A stretch of 64,000 nucleotides of DNA, taken from contig JAPFBL010000116.1 of NCBI GenBank assembly GCA_026182355.1, forward strand, positions 62,001 through 126,000, read 5' to 3'. Below, piece after piece: positions 46,605 to 58,800 of the stretch; the stretch's first letter is position 1; the number at the start of each line of letters is the position of its first letter. The position numbers were made by a program, and so were the translations under genes. The notes below the pieces were generated by a model that had not been told where the DNA came from, did no database searches, and worked only from the letters and a program-made list of their open reading frames with translations. Origin of the DNA: Hermatobates lingyangjiaoensis. Lineage: Eukaryota > Arthropoda > Insecta > Hemiptera > Hermatobatidae.

Positions 46605-46770
46605 ACACATGCTCATACACACGTATGCACACACACACGCACGTACGCACACCATAACAACTTCAAAAATAGACTCATAAGACCTCAAAACGTTTAAATC
46701 AATCAAAATAACAATATCAAATTTGTTCAACACAGTTAACCGTGTTGTTCAATACAGTTAAATACAAATA
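46605..46770 (-). repeat. Family X-like repeat, minus copy with AC-rich stretch
   Basis: In reverse complement a GTGTGTGCGTGCGTGT-like stretch, TTGAAGTTG, TTTTGAGGTC and a terminal hairpin AACACAGTTAACCGTGTT (46729-46746) occur in the same order as in family X copies. The hairpin sequence itself differs. Confidence 0.45.
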
Positions 46771-46799
46771 ACTATTTTAATCTATCTAATTTATATAAA

Positions 46800-46920
46800 T
46801 AAATAAAAAGAAAAACAACAAACAAAAAGGAAATAATTACTGGGATCAATATTTCGAAACGAAGTTTTTCAGACAGTTACTAGAATGAAAGAAGACGAGG
46901 TACGTTCGTTCAAGACGGTC
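46800..46920 (-). mobile_element. PLE 3'-terminal fragment
   Basis: The minus strand reads CTGAAAAACTTCGTTTCGAA then ATATTGATCCC and a TTTCCTTTTTGTTTGTTG tail. Confidence 0.6.
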
Positions 46921-46929
46921 TTGTAAAAA

Positions 46930-49750
46930 ATAATGTATGTAAATGTAAATGAATAGTAAATACAATAGCAAGTCAAAATGAAGCAGCTAACATGACACAA
47001 GTATAGTACAGTATACTGTAACAACATGGCCATATCGATTTCAGAACCACTTTGTTTTCATATGTAAATCTGTCGTAATTCTGAAGCGCTAGACTTAACT
47101 GAAATTCGAAACTAATCTTGTATACATATATAATTAATCTTCAAGTTCTAAGCAAATTGTTGTTGGTATACTAACTTATATGTACGTATAATTATAAAAT
47201 TACATACTTAAGACATTGAATTATACTTTTATAACAACCATTAGATAACAATTAGATAATGTTATCAACTCGCATAATTCTATGTGTTTCAATTCTTCGG
47301 GCATGTTACAATATTCAGATGAAAGCCATTTGTCTTAAATTATTAAAAACTTGAAAAAAAGGCTTCACGTTAACAACCTGCATTAGTGAAACGTGTTTTC
47401 AACACAGTGTGTGGTTATTAACAGCCTATTAACAAAAGTTTCTTATATGTAATTTTTTTTCATAATTTGCTACATAACGGCTGAAATACGAAGAAAGAGT
47501 GTTGGCTAGTAAATACTTTTACCAAGATTTTCAACAATAACGGCAACCACATACATCTTGACGGCACAGCTAGTAAATTCTTATAAAAGTTGAAATATTC
47601 GTTATGAAAAGTGATACACTTTCTTTATGAAAAATGTATGTTTGTTATATTATGCGCTATTATCTTATCATTCTTCCAATAATATATCACAGGACACACA
47701 ACGACACAATTTTGTTGGTATTGTATAGGCTACTAATTGTGTTCAGTAACTGCAATGATAATAATAAATACGTGTCTTTGTATATATAAAGCATAGGGAT
47801 CAAGTATACAGCAGTGTTAGAACTAGGTTTGGGATCTTGGATACCAGTTGACTAGAACAGCCAATTTAATCTAATCTATATGTTCTGACAGAGACAGCAG
47901 TCCTACACTGCTTTCAAAACATATTTTACACCGAAATACTTTCAAATACTAAGGAATCAGGATAATTTTACTTTTATGAGGGAACCTTTGGCGCATATAA
48001 AATATAATACCTATAAATTATTGGTACAAATAAAAAAATAATCGCTGGATATTTGGATTTCTTTTTGACTAATATTGTTTTCAATCAGTAGTATATCAGT
48101 GAATCTATTCCAAATAGGTGCCGTTATCCGTTTTATATTTTCAAATACAATAACAAAAGATGCAAGCTAACTCTCATCTATACTTGACCCTGTACTAAAA
48201 GGAAACAAGTCCGGATCAATTCAGAATAAGGAGTTTTTTTTTCATAATACTGGATAACATTTGTGTCTTTGTTTGTCATGAAAATGAAGGTAGGAGCTAC
48301 TGACTTGCGTGCACACAACTGTACACAAAAAACGGACAAACACGTGATATTAGCCCTCTACTCAGTCCAATCTCTTCTAGGTTTGAAGGATCATCACTTG
48401 AGTGATGCCCCTAACATACTCGAGTGGAATAAAATGTGTTATTCCCGATACAGGAACGACCTGGAAAAGTGGTGCCAATAACAAATGAGCTTCACGTTCT
48501 TAATTTAAACCAGAAGAAAGATAAAACACTTTATGTCTAAACATTGGAAAGGAGAAAATAAACAATTTACATTGCGTAGAACTTAAGGAAGGAAAAATAA
48601 ATATTCATTTAAATTGTATTTGCCTATTATTATTTGTCATCTTTTTGCATTATTTACCCATGAATATACCTGGAAACTACATTGCTTTTCTTTTTCTACT
48701 TCCCAATTTTTCCATCAAAGCATAGAACTTTTCTTTAAACACATTACCAGTATGTTATTTTATTTTTAATTCTTGTCAATTCAGTTATGTAATGATGCAT
48801 TCTCTAGATGACCATCCTTAATGATTTTTTTTATACTTTCATAAGCCTTACTGTCCCTACCAGATTGTACTCTCTTTTGAAATGTTTAATGGACTAAATT
48901 ATTAGGATTACGATTTTGCTAATGTTATTGATGACGTCATTTGTGACTATGATTACAATATTGGTTATACTAGGTGTCTGAGATTAACTGATTATGAAAA
49001 CAAAGATGCTTGATAGAAATATTTATAATTGATTGCAGTTATAATATATATAATATATATATAATTATATAATTTATATTTGACTGCAGTTATATTTAGT
49101 TAAATTTCTCGTAATAATAATAACATGAATCGTTATCAATTATTTAGAAATATGTAAACAAAATAATAGAAGATGCAGGAGATTTGAGGTCCTTAGATTT
49201 TACTGCTCTGCCAGATTCATTAAGCCACTACCTCTGTCTCACGATGGGGAGCATTATAACAAATCCTTCGTGCCTAAACACTCATTAATCATGGAACTGA
49301 AGTAAAAAAAGTTTAAAGGACAATAAAAAAAAATGTTACTTTATTTGTGAAATGGAAGAAGTATCGATGGTTTTAATTAAAACAGTAATTAACTTTTCTA
49401 AATTACAAAAGTAACGGTTGTTGATTTTGTATTCTTAATCTTGATTAGGTAGAAGCAATGAGAATGTCAAACTCATCTCGCTTTAATTGAAGAGAATGCA
49501 AAATGATCTGCTTTTCAAAGCTCGTATTTCTACTGCTTTTCTTGAATTTTATCTTGTCATTAGTTTTTTAAAATGTAATACGTCACTTGATAACCTCCTC
49601 CCTCTATAGATAGGTCTGTTTTATTAAATTCTTTTATTTTAGAAACTTGATGAATAAATGTGTTATGGAATTATAGTTAAGTAATTCACAAGCAGAACAA
49701 TTATAGCATTATAAGATTGCAGTGTATTGCATTTGAACATTTTTTTTGTT
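46930..49750. other. Unassigned AT-rich sequence
   Basis: About 2.8 kb. A 72-codon ORF at 48263-48481 is not recognised and has no splice or start context that supports it. Confidence 0.5.
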
Positions 49751-49754
49751 TTGT

Positions 49755-49761
49755 ATGTGTA

Positions 49762-49843
<82 letters not shown>

Positions 49844-49882
49844 TGAGAGAGAGAGAGAGTGAGAGAGAGAGAGAGAGAGAGT
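49755..49882. repeat. Compound (GT)n-(GA)n microsatellite
   Basis: (TG)n with two A interruptions runs to about 49826, then (AG)n with GTGAG interruptions runs to about 49882. Both halves are purine/pyrimidine-patterned; the GT half is Z-DNA prone. Confidence 0.97.
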
Positions 49883-50149
49883 GCGTATGTGTGATTTAGG
49901 CTCTATTGGTATAAGCATTATTGAATGAATTTAAATAAATATATTAAAGAATAGTACCTTTATACTCGTATAAGCGTTTAAAATTTACAATCAAAATCTT
50001 TCAAGAATATCTCATCCTTTAGACAATCAATGAAAAGCTATCGTAAATTCAAATTGCAGGTTAAACGATCATGTTGTTAAGCGAGGACTAGCAGTATATT
50101 AATAAGAGGTATCTAATACCGGGGTTGTAATTTCGTTGGATATGGCTAC

Positions 50150-50378
50150 ACCGAATGTCATGGAGAGCTGATGGTAGGTTTATGACGATAAGCGGTTTAA
50201 AGCGAAGCCTGTTGTCGAGTGTAATCATGGCCGAGAGAAGTTAGCCTGATACCTTGTTTAGATATCCTACTAACTTTCAAAGTAATATTGAGATTAAGCC
50301 ATAATTTAACTTTTACCTTCTTTCCACTTTCCTCCGGGGGTATGAGAAATAAAGTTTTATTTGTTGTTGTTGTTAGTG
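50150..50378 (+). mobile_element. Possible SINE or LINE 3' end with (TTG)n tail
   Basis: A less AT-rich segment ends CTCCGGGGGTATGAGAAATA, AAGTTTTATTTG and TTGTTGTTGTTAG. A short simple-repeat tail after a GC-richer body is typical of non-LTR elements. The family is not recognised and no target duplication was confirmed. Confidence 0.4.
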
Positions 50379-50766
50379 AACTTTTCAAGGGATTGCCAGT
50401 AAGTAGAAGATGGAGTGGAACACAATGGAGTAAGAGTTTCCTAGGAGTTACGTTAAACCTTTAGTTGCTACAGAAATTTCAAAGCCCTTTTATCCACTTC
50501 AATATAACAGGTACAAAACCTTTTTGTTCAATAAAATTGAAAAAAAAAACAATTCTAGAGATGGATTTATTCAATATTTCACCAGAACACTGATTACCTA
50601 TAAATAGTTTACTAGGAAATGTCAAAGAAAACGGGAAAACTTTTCTTTTGACAATAATAAGCGTTTGTCAAAGAACAAATCTACTTGGAAACCTATAGAA
50701 ACAAGTTAATAAAAAAATATATTACTTACTGCTTATTTGGTATAATACTCCTTTTCAATTCCATTT

Positions 50767-51880
50767 TTTACTTTACTATAAGTAAAGTAAAGTGATCGTG
50801 AAAAAATTCGATCTCGAGATTTTGACGGAATTACATGTTTTGAGGTCCCTGAAGTCGTTTTATGAAGTTTTCTCGATGATGTCTGTGTGGGTGGGTGGGT
50901 GGATATGTGTTAGCATTGCTTGTTACCACGCTACGGTCCAGAATTTTTGATATATCAAGTTGATATTTTTATAAAAAAAATGTGCCTCATAGTGATCCCT
51001 ATTTTTGTGGAAGAATTATGAATGACGGGAAAGTCACTTTTTTTGCCGAAATATTTTGCAGAAAACATTTTTTTCTCCCAACCTGCTAAATCTAGAGTTT
51101 TGAAATTTTTGCATTATCTTTGAAGTTACAAAATGGAATAAAAGAAAAATATATTCAGAATTTTAAAACAACAGAAAATATTTTTTTTCAATAAAATGTA
51201 AAAATTTTGACTTATAAATCAATCTCAAACCTTGTGACAGTGATATAAGCCATACCGTTTGACAGATCAAAATGAAACAGTGACTAAAAATAGAACATTA
51301 TGTGGAGGATGAGATGAGATATATTTTTTCAAAATTGCCTTCACCAAACGGGCGTTAGAGATCGATTTCTGTTTTCAGAAAATGTTTTTTTGACGCTAAA
51401 GAACTCATTATAAAATCATGAAACTTTGACCAAAAATTGACCAAAAAATTAGGAATTGATAAAAAAAATGCATGTAATTTCAATCATAGCAAAGAGCAAT
51501 GAAGCAATAAAAACTGTTTGTTTATCCCAGATTAAGGGATCACCTGCTATACTTGTCGAATTTTTGATATATTTTTACAATGTTTACATTGACTTAGAAA
51601 TTTTTTGAGCAAATCCAGTGAGTTAAATTGATATTTATAAAGGAAAAGTTTAAATAATTTATTGACATACGAGATATAAGATATAAAAATAATATTTTTC
51701 ATGTAAAAAAAACACCGCCAATAAACATAAATAAATTACCATTATCTTCCATGGCATGATGGATTTGTCTTATAAAATGCTTTAATAAATCTATATATTG
51801 CACTCTTGAGCAAAACTTAATATTAGTTACAATTACGTTATCTTTGTAAATTGTAGTACCTTTCCATAATATTGATATGT
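50767..51880 (+). repeat. Family X dispersed repeat, copy B, 5' and central part
   Basis: It opens with a perfect hairpin TTTACTTTACT-ATA-AGTAAAGTAAA (50767-50791), then GATCGTGAAAAAATTCGATC, TTTTGAGGTCCCTGAAGT, GTGTGGGTGGGTGGGTGG and TTGATATATCAAG. The central block ATGATGGATTTGTCTTATAA (51758-51778) matches copy A. No protein-coding frame is evident. Confidence 0.65.
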
Positions 51881-52544
51881 GACGAATGGAACCTGTCCTC
51901 AAGAATGAGGACTTATGTTTGTCGAGAAATATCGAGTTTTTTCACTATTCTAGTCGAATAGTTCATATTTATTATTTTCAAATATTAGAAGCTCCCAACT
52001 ATATAAGATTTAAATTATATTGAATAGCTGGCTTTGAATTCGATTTGAGTATGTAAACTAGCAAATTACTAATATATTTTTTCTCAATATACATTCATAG
52101 CAAGGTTATAAGAGAGTACAGGAGGCAGGAAAAGGATAACATTCACTCAGAAAAAATTGGTATATATGATTTTTGACAAAGCGGAAGGAAATTGATCTTA
52201 TTAAATACCAAGAAGCCATAAAATTCCCAGTATAATAATTATATAAAAGGCCAAAAATGTAAAAGATAATTCAAAATTGAAATCTTTCGTTTGGAGATTA
52301 ATAAATGCAATTATCGTACATATTTAATTATAAATCTTCTTAAAACGACATTTTTTCTTCGATGTTTATGATGTTTTTCAGAGAAAATAAGGGTATTTTC
52401 CTATTTTAAATTTAAAAATTTGTTTTAATTATTCAATATAGATGGAGGTGAAGTAAACGATGTAATAAATCCACTAACTACTTGAACAAAGGCCATGTTC
52501 TCTTGCAGGAGATTATTTCGTATCAAGGCATTTTTTCTTTGACT

Positions 52545-52710
52545 TTTCAAAAATGTTATTACTACTGTAGTTATACTAATGAGATTATTTGCATCAGTGG
52601 TGTGATATACAATAATAAGCTTATATATTGATAAGTCGATCAATCGCTACTATCTGACTACCTGAGGAATGAAAGACTAATAATCATCTCCTATTTAAAT
52701 GTTAATATTA
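52545..52710 (+). repeat. Family X copy B end block (unoccupied PLE target)
   Basis: AAAAATGTTATTACTACTGT through CATCAGTGGTGTGATATACA and ATATATTGATAAGTCGATCA aligns with copy A on both sides of its PLE insertion. It therefore shows the pre-insertion arrangement. Confidence 0.75.
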
Positions 52711-53079
52711 TGCTTAAATGAGACATTATATATTATATACCCAAGAAGTTTGATATTAAGTTACTAATAGTAAAGTTGAGTATAGGCCACTCCAGATTTT
52801 TATTTTTAATTTTCCCATTTTTTGTTGTCTAGTTGTCTTGCTTAATCATATCTGCTTTAACTTCTTTCATTGGTCATATGGTTTTAACCATTAGCTAAAC
52901 GTGGTTACGTTACGAATGTAACACCAACACCTGAGACTCGTGTTTCACAGGAGACAATGAAAGAAATCACCACCAGATCATCTAAAAAATGTGATATAAC
53001 TGTCAGTTGCCAGTCGACGAAAGATTTCGAAAGACCTTAATGTCGATGTACCCATTGGTTCTTGGACAATATGGCATCA

Positions 53080-53830
53080 AAAAAGTGTCACCTTTTTAGC
53101 GTCCTGTTTAAAACAATATTTTATTTTTCGTTAACTACAACGTCTAGAGCTTTTATGCTTTAGAAATTTTATGATATGAACAGAAGCTAAAACTACAAAA
53201 AAACTCGGATTTTTAAAACAACAATAAAGTACTTTTTACAAGAAAATTGAAAAGATTTTGATCTATGAATAATTCAGAAAATTTATCGATACGAAAGAGA
53301 TTACACTCCTCAATAGAACGTAATCCACTCATACCAAAAAAAAGAACTTTCTGAGGGCATAAGCTAAGTACTAGTATTTTGAAATTGCATAGACGAAATA
53401 ATCTGTTATGGTACAGACATTACATAAAATAGTCTTTTTTTAATAATGATATTTTGTGAGAAAATCAATTTGATTTTTTAATTGATAATTTTCAACTTGA
53501 TAATTGTACCTTTAATAAAAACTGGAAACTCAACTTGGAACAATGAATACCACCTTAATGAATCACGTCAAATAGAATCACTATTGAAAAGAAATTCGAA
53601 GATATTTTAGTGAATGGATATTGAATGAAAATGGATGGACGTATATTACTTTTCATCGCCAAGTTAACTATAGCGATGGTAAAAAAATTTGATCTCAAGA
53701 TTATGACAGATTTACTTGCTTTGAGGTTCTTAATTCCCTTTTTGACTTTTTTTCTCATGAAGTCTGTTGGTATAGTTGGTGGTATACAAAAATTTGTGAG
53801 CCCGCTTCAGGTCATACTATTTGATTGATC
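53080..53830 (+). repeat. Family X-like repeat, copy C (rearranged)
   Basis: 53670-53830 aligns with the 5' part of copy B (AAAAAAATTTGATCTCAAGA, TTTGAGGTTCTTAATTCC, a short GTTGGTGG stretch, GCCCGCTTCAGGTCATAC). 53190-53300 resembles its central part (TTTTAAAACAACAATAAAGT). The blocks are in a different order from copy B. Confidence 0.5.
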
Positions 53831-54344
53831 CAATTTATATTCTCCCAAAAATGAGCCTTCATTAAAGATTACACTAAAGGTGACAACTATTAAGTTTTAC
53901 ATTAGTGTCCATAGAATAGATTACAACAATGTAAGGAATATTTAGTGTAAGTATATCAATCCGGTGCAACTCAAATTATGGCCAAAAGCTCTGCCCTCAG
54001 GTTATTGTGCTTTGCAGTATTGTATTAATTATTTGTAGATAACCTTCCTGATACTACCAATGATAAATATCACGATACTAAAAGACTGCTTATGTCCTTG
54101 CTATTTCAAGAAAATGAATTTTTCGTATTACTCTTTCTGAGATTATGCCAGATGATCATTTACAAGTCATCATAACTAGATCGTAAACAAGTTTGCATTA
54201 AATAAAAATTATAGAACAAACAGATAGAACTCTACAACTAAAATTTTTAAAGATGAACAGCAGAATAAATTTGAGGGATTTGCAGATATATTCATTCATG
54301 AAAAGAGTTAATAAGTTCGTATCTTATTTATGGATCGCATAGGT

Positions 54345-54769
54345 CAGGCGTGGGGAACCCGCGGCCTAAAGGCCGCATGTGGCCTTTTGAACCGTGAAAT
54401 GTGGCCTTCTACAGTTTGTTGAGAAAAATGTTTCAAAATATAAAGAATTACAATTATAGTAATAAAGACAAAAAAATTCTGGCATTTTGGAAGAAGACTA
54501 ATCAGTAATCATTGCTTGAAAAGTCTAAGCTTATGGAAAATAATTTTCCTGGGTTAAATATGTAATAAACGAAGGCAGTAAGGACACTACTGAATCTTTT
54601 GAAAGATGCAAAAGAGATTTAGATGTACTGATCTAGTAATATAATGATAGATCAAGTATTTTACAATATAACTATTATATAAGAATTTGCTTATCTATTC
54701 TTGGTGGCCTTTTGGGGAAGTGGACGGTGCTGAAATGGCCTTTACTCCAAGAAAGGTTCCCCACCCTTG
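54345..54769. mobile_element. hAT-type MITE, 425 bp, perfect 8 bp target duplication
   Basis: The terminal inverted repeats CAGGCGTGGGGAACC and CAAGGGTGGGGAACC (complement of the right end) match at 13 of 15 positions. GCATAGGT is duplicated exactly at 54337-54344 and 54770-54777. The CA(G/A)...TGGGGAACC ends and 8 bp duplication are diagnostic of hAT elements. A GGCC-rich subterminal block (GCGGCCTAAAGGCCGC) is self-complementary. There is no transposase, so it is non-autonomous. Confidence 0.92.
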
Positions 54770-54779
54770 GCATAGGTGT

Positions 54780-57400
54780 CAATATTTGTTTTCTGACGTA
54801 AACCACATTTTCAAAGATAATCAGTCCCTTGAACATAATTCTTTTCCAACAGATCATTACTTACGTGTAGTCATTCTCAGGAAAGGGGTTTTGAGGGGCC
54901 AGGGTATCCCAATGGCTCGCTCGCACTTCTCTGGAGTAGCTCTGTTTTGGCAGGGCAGTTTAGGTTAGGTTGCAGGGCAGTTTTACGAGAGAGCACGTCA
55001 GAGGTTCTAAATTCTTCCTAATTTAAGTATCTTTGGAATAGGAATAGAGTGAGTATTGAACCCCAAACCTACTAGTCCAGAGGTGTAGGGTAACAGGACT
55101 TCAGAACAACTCTGCAGTTATGATTAAGAAATATTTAAATTTTACAAAGAATAGAAGGTGTCTAATAACATTTTTATGAACACCCTGTTATAGAAAGGAT
55201 AAAATATTGATATATTATAGAATAACTTATTACTTTATTAGTAAGTGAAGCAGGAGAAAAGGCAAAGAAACGTTGGTCAGGAGGCTGACCCATTCATCTT
55301 AAAGATGCGAGCCGTAAACAGGGATATAATTTAGATAGGCATCTGAGATGCACGATATGTACTGGAAGAAAGATTTTCTCAGTGTTAGTGTCTTTCTTGG
55401 CTCCTATTCCCATCGCAAGCGCTGTAACATTTCTTTTTCTTGGCCCCTTGCCCAGAGTTCTTCATTGAGTCTGTATTGAAGTTAAGCGTTTAATACTGAC
55501 TCATTCAATTCCTACATTAACTTTACTCAATAAACTAAGTTGTAATTCTGTATAATTACATTAGAATGAATAGCATATTTATATTTTTATATTAGCCACT
55601 TATAAATTTCAGAACGCGACACAATTAGGTATTTTGTTGTTTCAAGGAGCTGAATATCACAATGCGAGACAATGGCGTAATTTACAACGCTGCCGGTATA
55701 TGATAATTTACACCTCATGTTGAGAACATAGGAATGATCGATAGTCTACGATAAGTAAGACACACATGACAGGGTCTGTAGCAGACATGCTCATTTACAA
55801 CACCTGTAATATTGGAATCAAAGTTCAATAGAAGGAACAATAATTACTACACATTTCACTGACAGATGATAATCTTACTTACGTCTTAACCAGTAAGTAA
55901 GACGAAGGATTGCTAAATGCTATAACATAAATCTGGAGTGGCCTGCATTCAATCTTCCTATAACTAAACGTAATACCAAGCTAACTGACATTCAATTTAG
56001 TTTTGTTTTAATTTAAATTGGCTATTTTATGGACGTACCAATCGCCGGTAAAATATTTTCGAACACATACATAATCAGTTTAAACATTTTATGTGTTGTA
56101 ATTTGGGTATATTCTTTTGTTAGGTATAGCCAACTTGAAATCATTTATTTAAAACGATATCATAAGGGAATATTATTATTGCTATGAGTCTCATAGCAAT
56201 GTTCTCACATTTGCTGTATATCGCATATTGTGCTTTCCTTTGTCATTTGTAAATATAAGTTTACATTTTAAGTTCCTTGTTCAATTTCATAATTGTTCTC
56301 AGGAAAATATCTCACGAAAATATTGGTAATTACTTATTATTTTCCAAAAATCCTAAGGTCTCAAAGGCTATTTTCTCGTTTTCATTCTTCAATATTCTTG
56401 TTCTCCTTCAAAGGCTATTTTATGTATCATCTTATTCATGAAAAATAAGAAGCATTCGAGGACTCTGAATGTAATTTAAATCCAGGTTGTCATTAATGAT
56501 CACCTCGCAGTCCTCTATCAAATTAAACTAAAAATATACTAATAGTAATTATATAAAGTACAAATGAAATATACAAAGAGAAAATGAAGTGAGCAATTAA
56601 TTAATTATGAAGTTAATAAATAAAATGTAATTTAAAAGAAATAATTAAATTATCATTTGAAATAATAGTAAGGAATTTAAAGTTTTAAATTAATACCACA
56701 GTGAAAGCGGTGATGGATGAATCCAAATGTTGACTAGCTAAAACGCTCATAGCAACACATAACTATTGTAGAGAAAAAATTTCCTTTAAAATTTATATTT
56801 TGAAATTATAATGAATGATTCCAAAAATTAAGTAGAGATGGGATGCCATTGTCTTCATTTGTAGTGTTTATTGCCATTGAATGATCTAAAATGTATCAAT
56901 GTTTATAACCGTTGAAGGGGGAATACTAAATGTCAGGTTTAAAGACTATAAAATAACTGGAGAAGCAAGAAGAAATTGGGTCTTCTTCTGCTATGAATAC
57001 TGACAAAGTACCAACTCATAAAGAAATATTGCTTAAAAACTATAAATAACACCTCCACACATAGAACTGTTGGATAAGTTTATTAAATCTTGTCAAATAA
57101 TACTATTTAAAGAGTAATGAATCATTTTGATAAATACCCAAAATTTTCCAAACAAATTGCCCGAAAAATAAATAAAATGAAATGAAAGTTTTAAGAAACT
57201 GAAAATGAATTATCATTTAGAGCTACAACATCAATTGATTCCATGAGTATAATACTTTATGTGGATTAAAGTAAAAACACAACACAGTAGTATTATCATT
57301 GACATGCTATTCGGCCTGCAGGATGTTGGATTATCCTTTGAGTTGATTAGAATGCTGGTCAATTTGTCTCAAAATTAACATATCCAATAAACTACAAGTC
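54780..57400. other. Unassigned sequence
   Basis: About 2.6 kb. 54880-55110 is less AT-rich and has a repeated GCAGGGCAGTTT, but no gene or family was recognised. The rest is AT-rich without features. Confidence 0.5.
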
Positions 57401-57402
57401 AT

Positions 57403-57424
57403 ATATATATATATATATATATAT
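57403..57424. repeat. (AT)n microsatellite
   Basis: A pure AT run of about 22 bases. Confidence 0.9.
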
Positions 57425-57679
57425 TGTAAAAGTTGGAAGTCTTTTCATATACATGCTTTTAAAACTGGATTCCGTTTCCTGATGTTAATTTGTCTTCATA
57501 TTTTTCCAAGTCGAATACTTTTCTTTTTAACTCAGAACTCAATGTTAATTAAGTTATACGACATATTGACTTGTTTTATTATCTACATGTGATTATTGAA
57601 ACAATAGAAGACAAATTATTAAATCGAGTGGTATTACAGACATCAGTTTATAAGTATATATATATCATATATTTGCTGT

Positions 57680-58110
57680 TAAAGCTAGCTGACGTAGTCG
57701 CTGATGGTCAGTTTTCTTCACTGGCAGTTTTTCAAGGTTTCTGAATCAGACCTTCTTCTTTGCACTTCATCCTATAACGTTGGAGATATGTTAATTAAGT
57801 TATAACCGTTACATGTATTCGACTGGCTTCCAGTCATCTTCAGCGATGAAGTTGTTTATTAATTATTACCACACAAGAAGAAAATCTATTAGTCTTTGGA
57901 GTTGCTTGTATTAGACATCATTTATGACAGCTATAGAAAGTTTGCAGTAAGTCTGCTCTTGACAGGCCTGTAGTTTCATCCAAGGGCTACTGAACGTTGA
58001 GGTCACGGTCCCCGGATGTGTGACAGGTGGGGGTACTGGCAGTTAACGAGTTTTATTACCTTCAATCAGAATCGTGTATACCTTATAGCATTTCTCATCA
58101 TGTCTACTGA
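57680..58110 (-). mobile_element. PLE fragments in tandem (end of one copy joined to start of the next)
   Basis: Reading the minus strand: a GIY-YIG remnant (58060-57950) similar to the one at 58266-58511, then a 3' core CTGAAGA (57837-57843), stem ACTGG-AAG-CCAGT and CGAA, and directly after it the 5' segment GTTATAACTTAATTAACATA that begins the N-terminal block at 58510. This 3'-to-5' junction is the partial tandem (pseudo-LTR) arrangement known for PLEs. Confidence 0.6.
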
Positions 58111-58265
58111 ACTGTCGTTAACTGAATAACATTTCCAATTGATAGAAGAGATGTATTCTGAATTAAAACTTGAAGAATTGACTTCTGCGAAATATGCAGC
58201 CGATTAACGAATTGTTAAAGTTCTTTTCTAATTATTTTAGTTCCAATCACGAGTAGGTCTCATAG

Positions 58266-58511
58266 TTATATATCATGGTAAATTAACTGCATTGTCCTCT
58301 GATTATGTTTACTTGGGACCGTCCTATAGAAAGGTGCATGGTAAGGTCGTCTGCAGGACAGTGATGTAGTTAAGTCATCCCTAATGTATGAATCGTTGCA
58401 GGGCTCACGGTCCCCGATTTGACAGGTGTACTCATACACGAGATTAGACTCCTTCAGTTGAGAATCTTTAACCTTATTGCTATTTCTCATCATTCTTATT
58501 CTCCGAAACAT
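58266..58511 (-). pseudogene. PLE GIY-YIG endonuclease remnant
   Basis: It encodes LKESNLVYEYTCQIGDREPC and DSYIRDDLTTSLSCR. The YEY-C-C-YI(G) framework of the PLE endonuclease is visible, but YIG is YIR and the downstream Glu and Asn region is missing. It lies head-to-head with the plus-strand N-terminal fragment that follows. Confidence 0.6.
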
Positions 58512-58691
58512 GTCGGTTATAACTTAATTAACATTCTCCAACGTTTGGATGAAGGAAAGAAGAAGGTATTCAGAAACATTGAAAAACTAGTGAAGAAAAT
58601 GACATCAGCGAAATACGGTCAGCTGTTCAACGAAATATGCTTAAAAGAAGGACTGCTTCCAAATTTTACAAATATATATATATATATATAT
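58510..58691 (+). pseudogene. PLE N-terminal coding fragment ending in (TA)n
   Basis: The 5' segment CGAAACATGTCGGTTATAAC is followed by an open stretch encoding NIEKLVKKMTSAKYGQLFN, EICLKEGLLPNFTNI and then TATATA-coded Tyr-Ile repeats (58674-58691). It stops at the same TNI codons as the fragment at 12093. Confidence 0.65.
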
Positions 58692-58800
58692 ATCATTAAA
58701 ATTAACTGCAGTCTCGGCATTCACGATCTTAAGACTGAGAGATTCGATCCTACGAACTAACCTTCTGCTAACAGGGTTCAACTGGACAAGGAGTTAGCCA

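Noticed and set aside
49709..49918. Overlapping ORFs rich in Cys-Val, Arg-Glu, Thr-His and Ser-Leu
   Set aside because: Both are readings of the (GT)n-(GA)n microsatellite and not proteins.
54955..54985. AGGTTAGGTT as an internal TTAGG telomere repeat
   Set aside because: Only two units, next to a GCAGGGCAGTTT direct repeat. This is too short to call telomeric.
58692..58790. tRNA-like promoter (GAGATTCGATCC resembling a B box)
   Set aside because: No matching A box at the right spacing and no cloverleaf could be drawn. A SINE head is possible but not supported.
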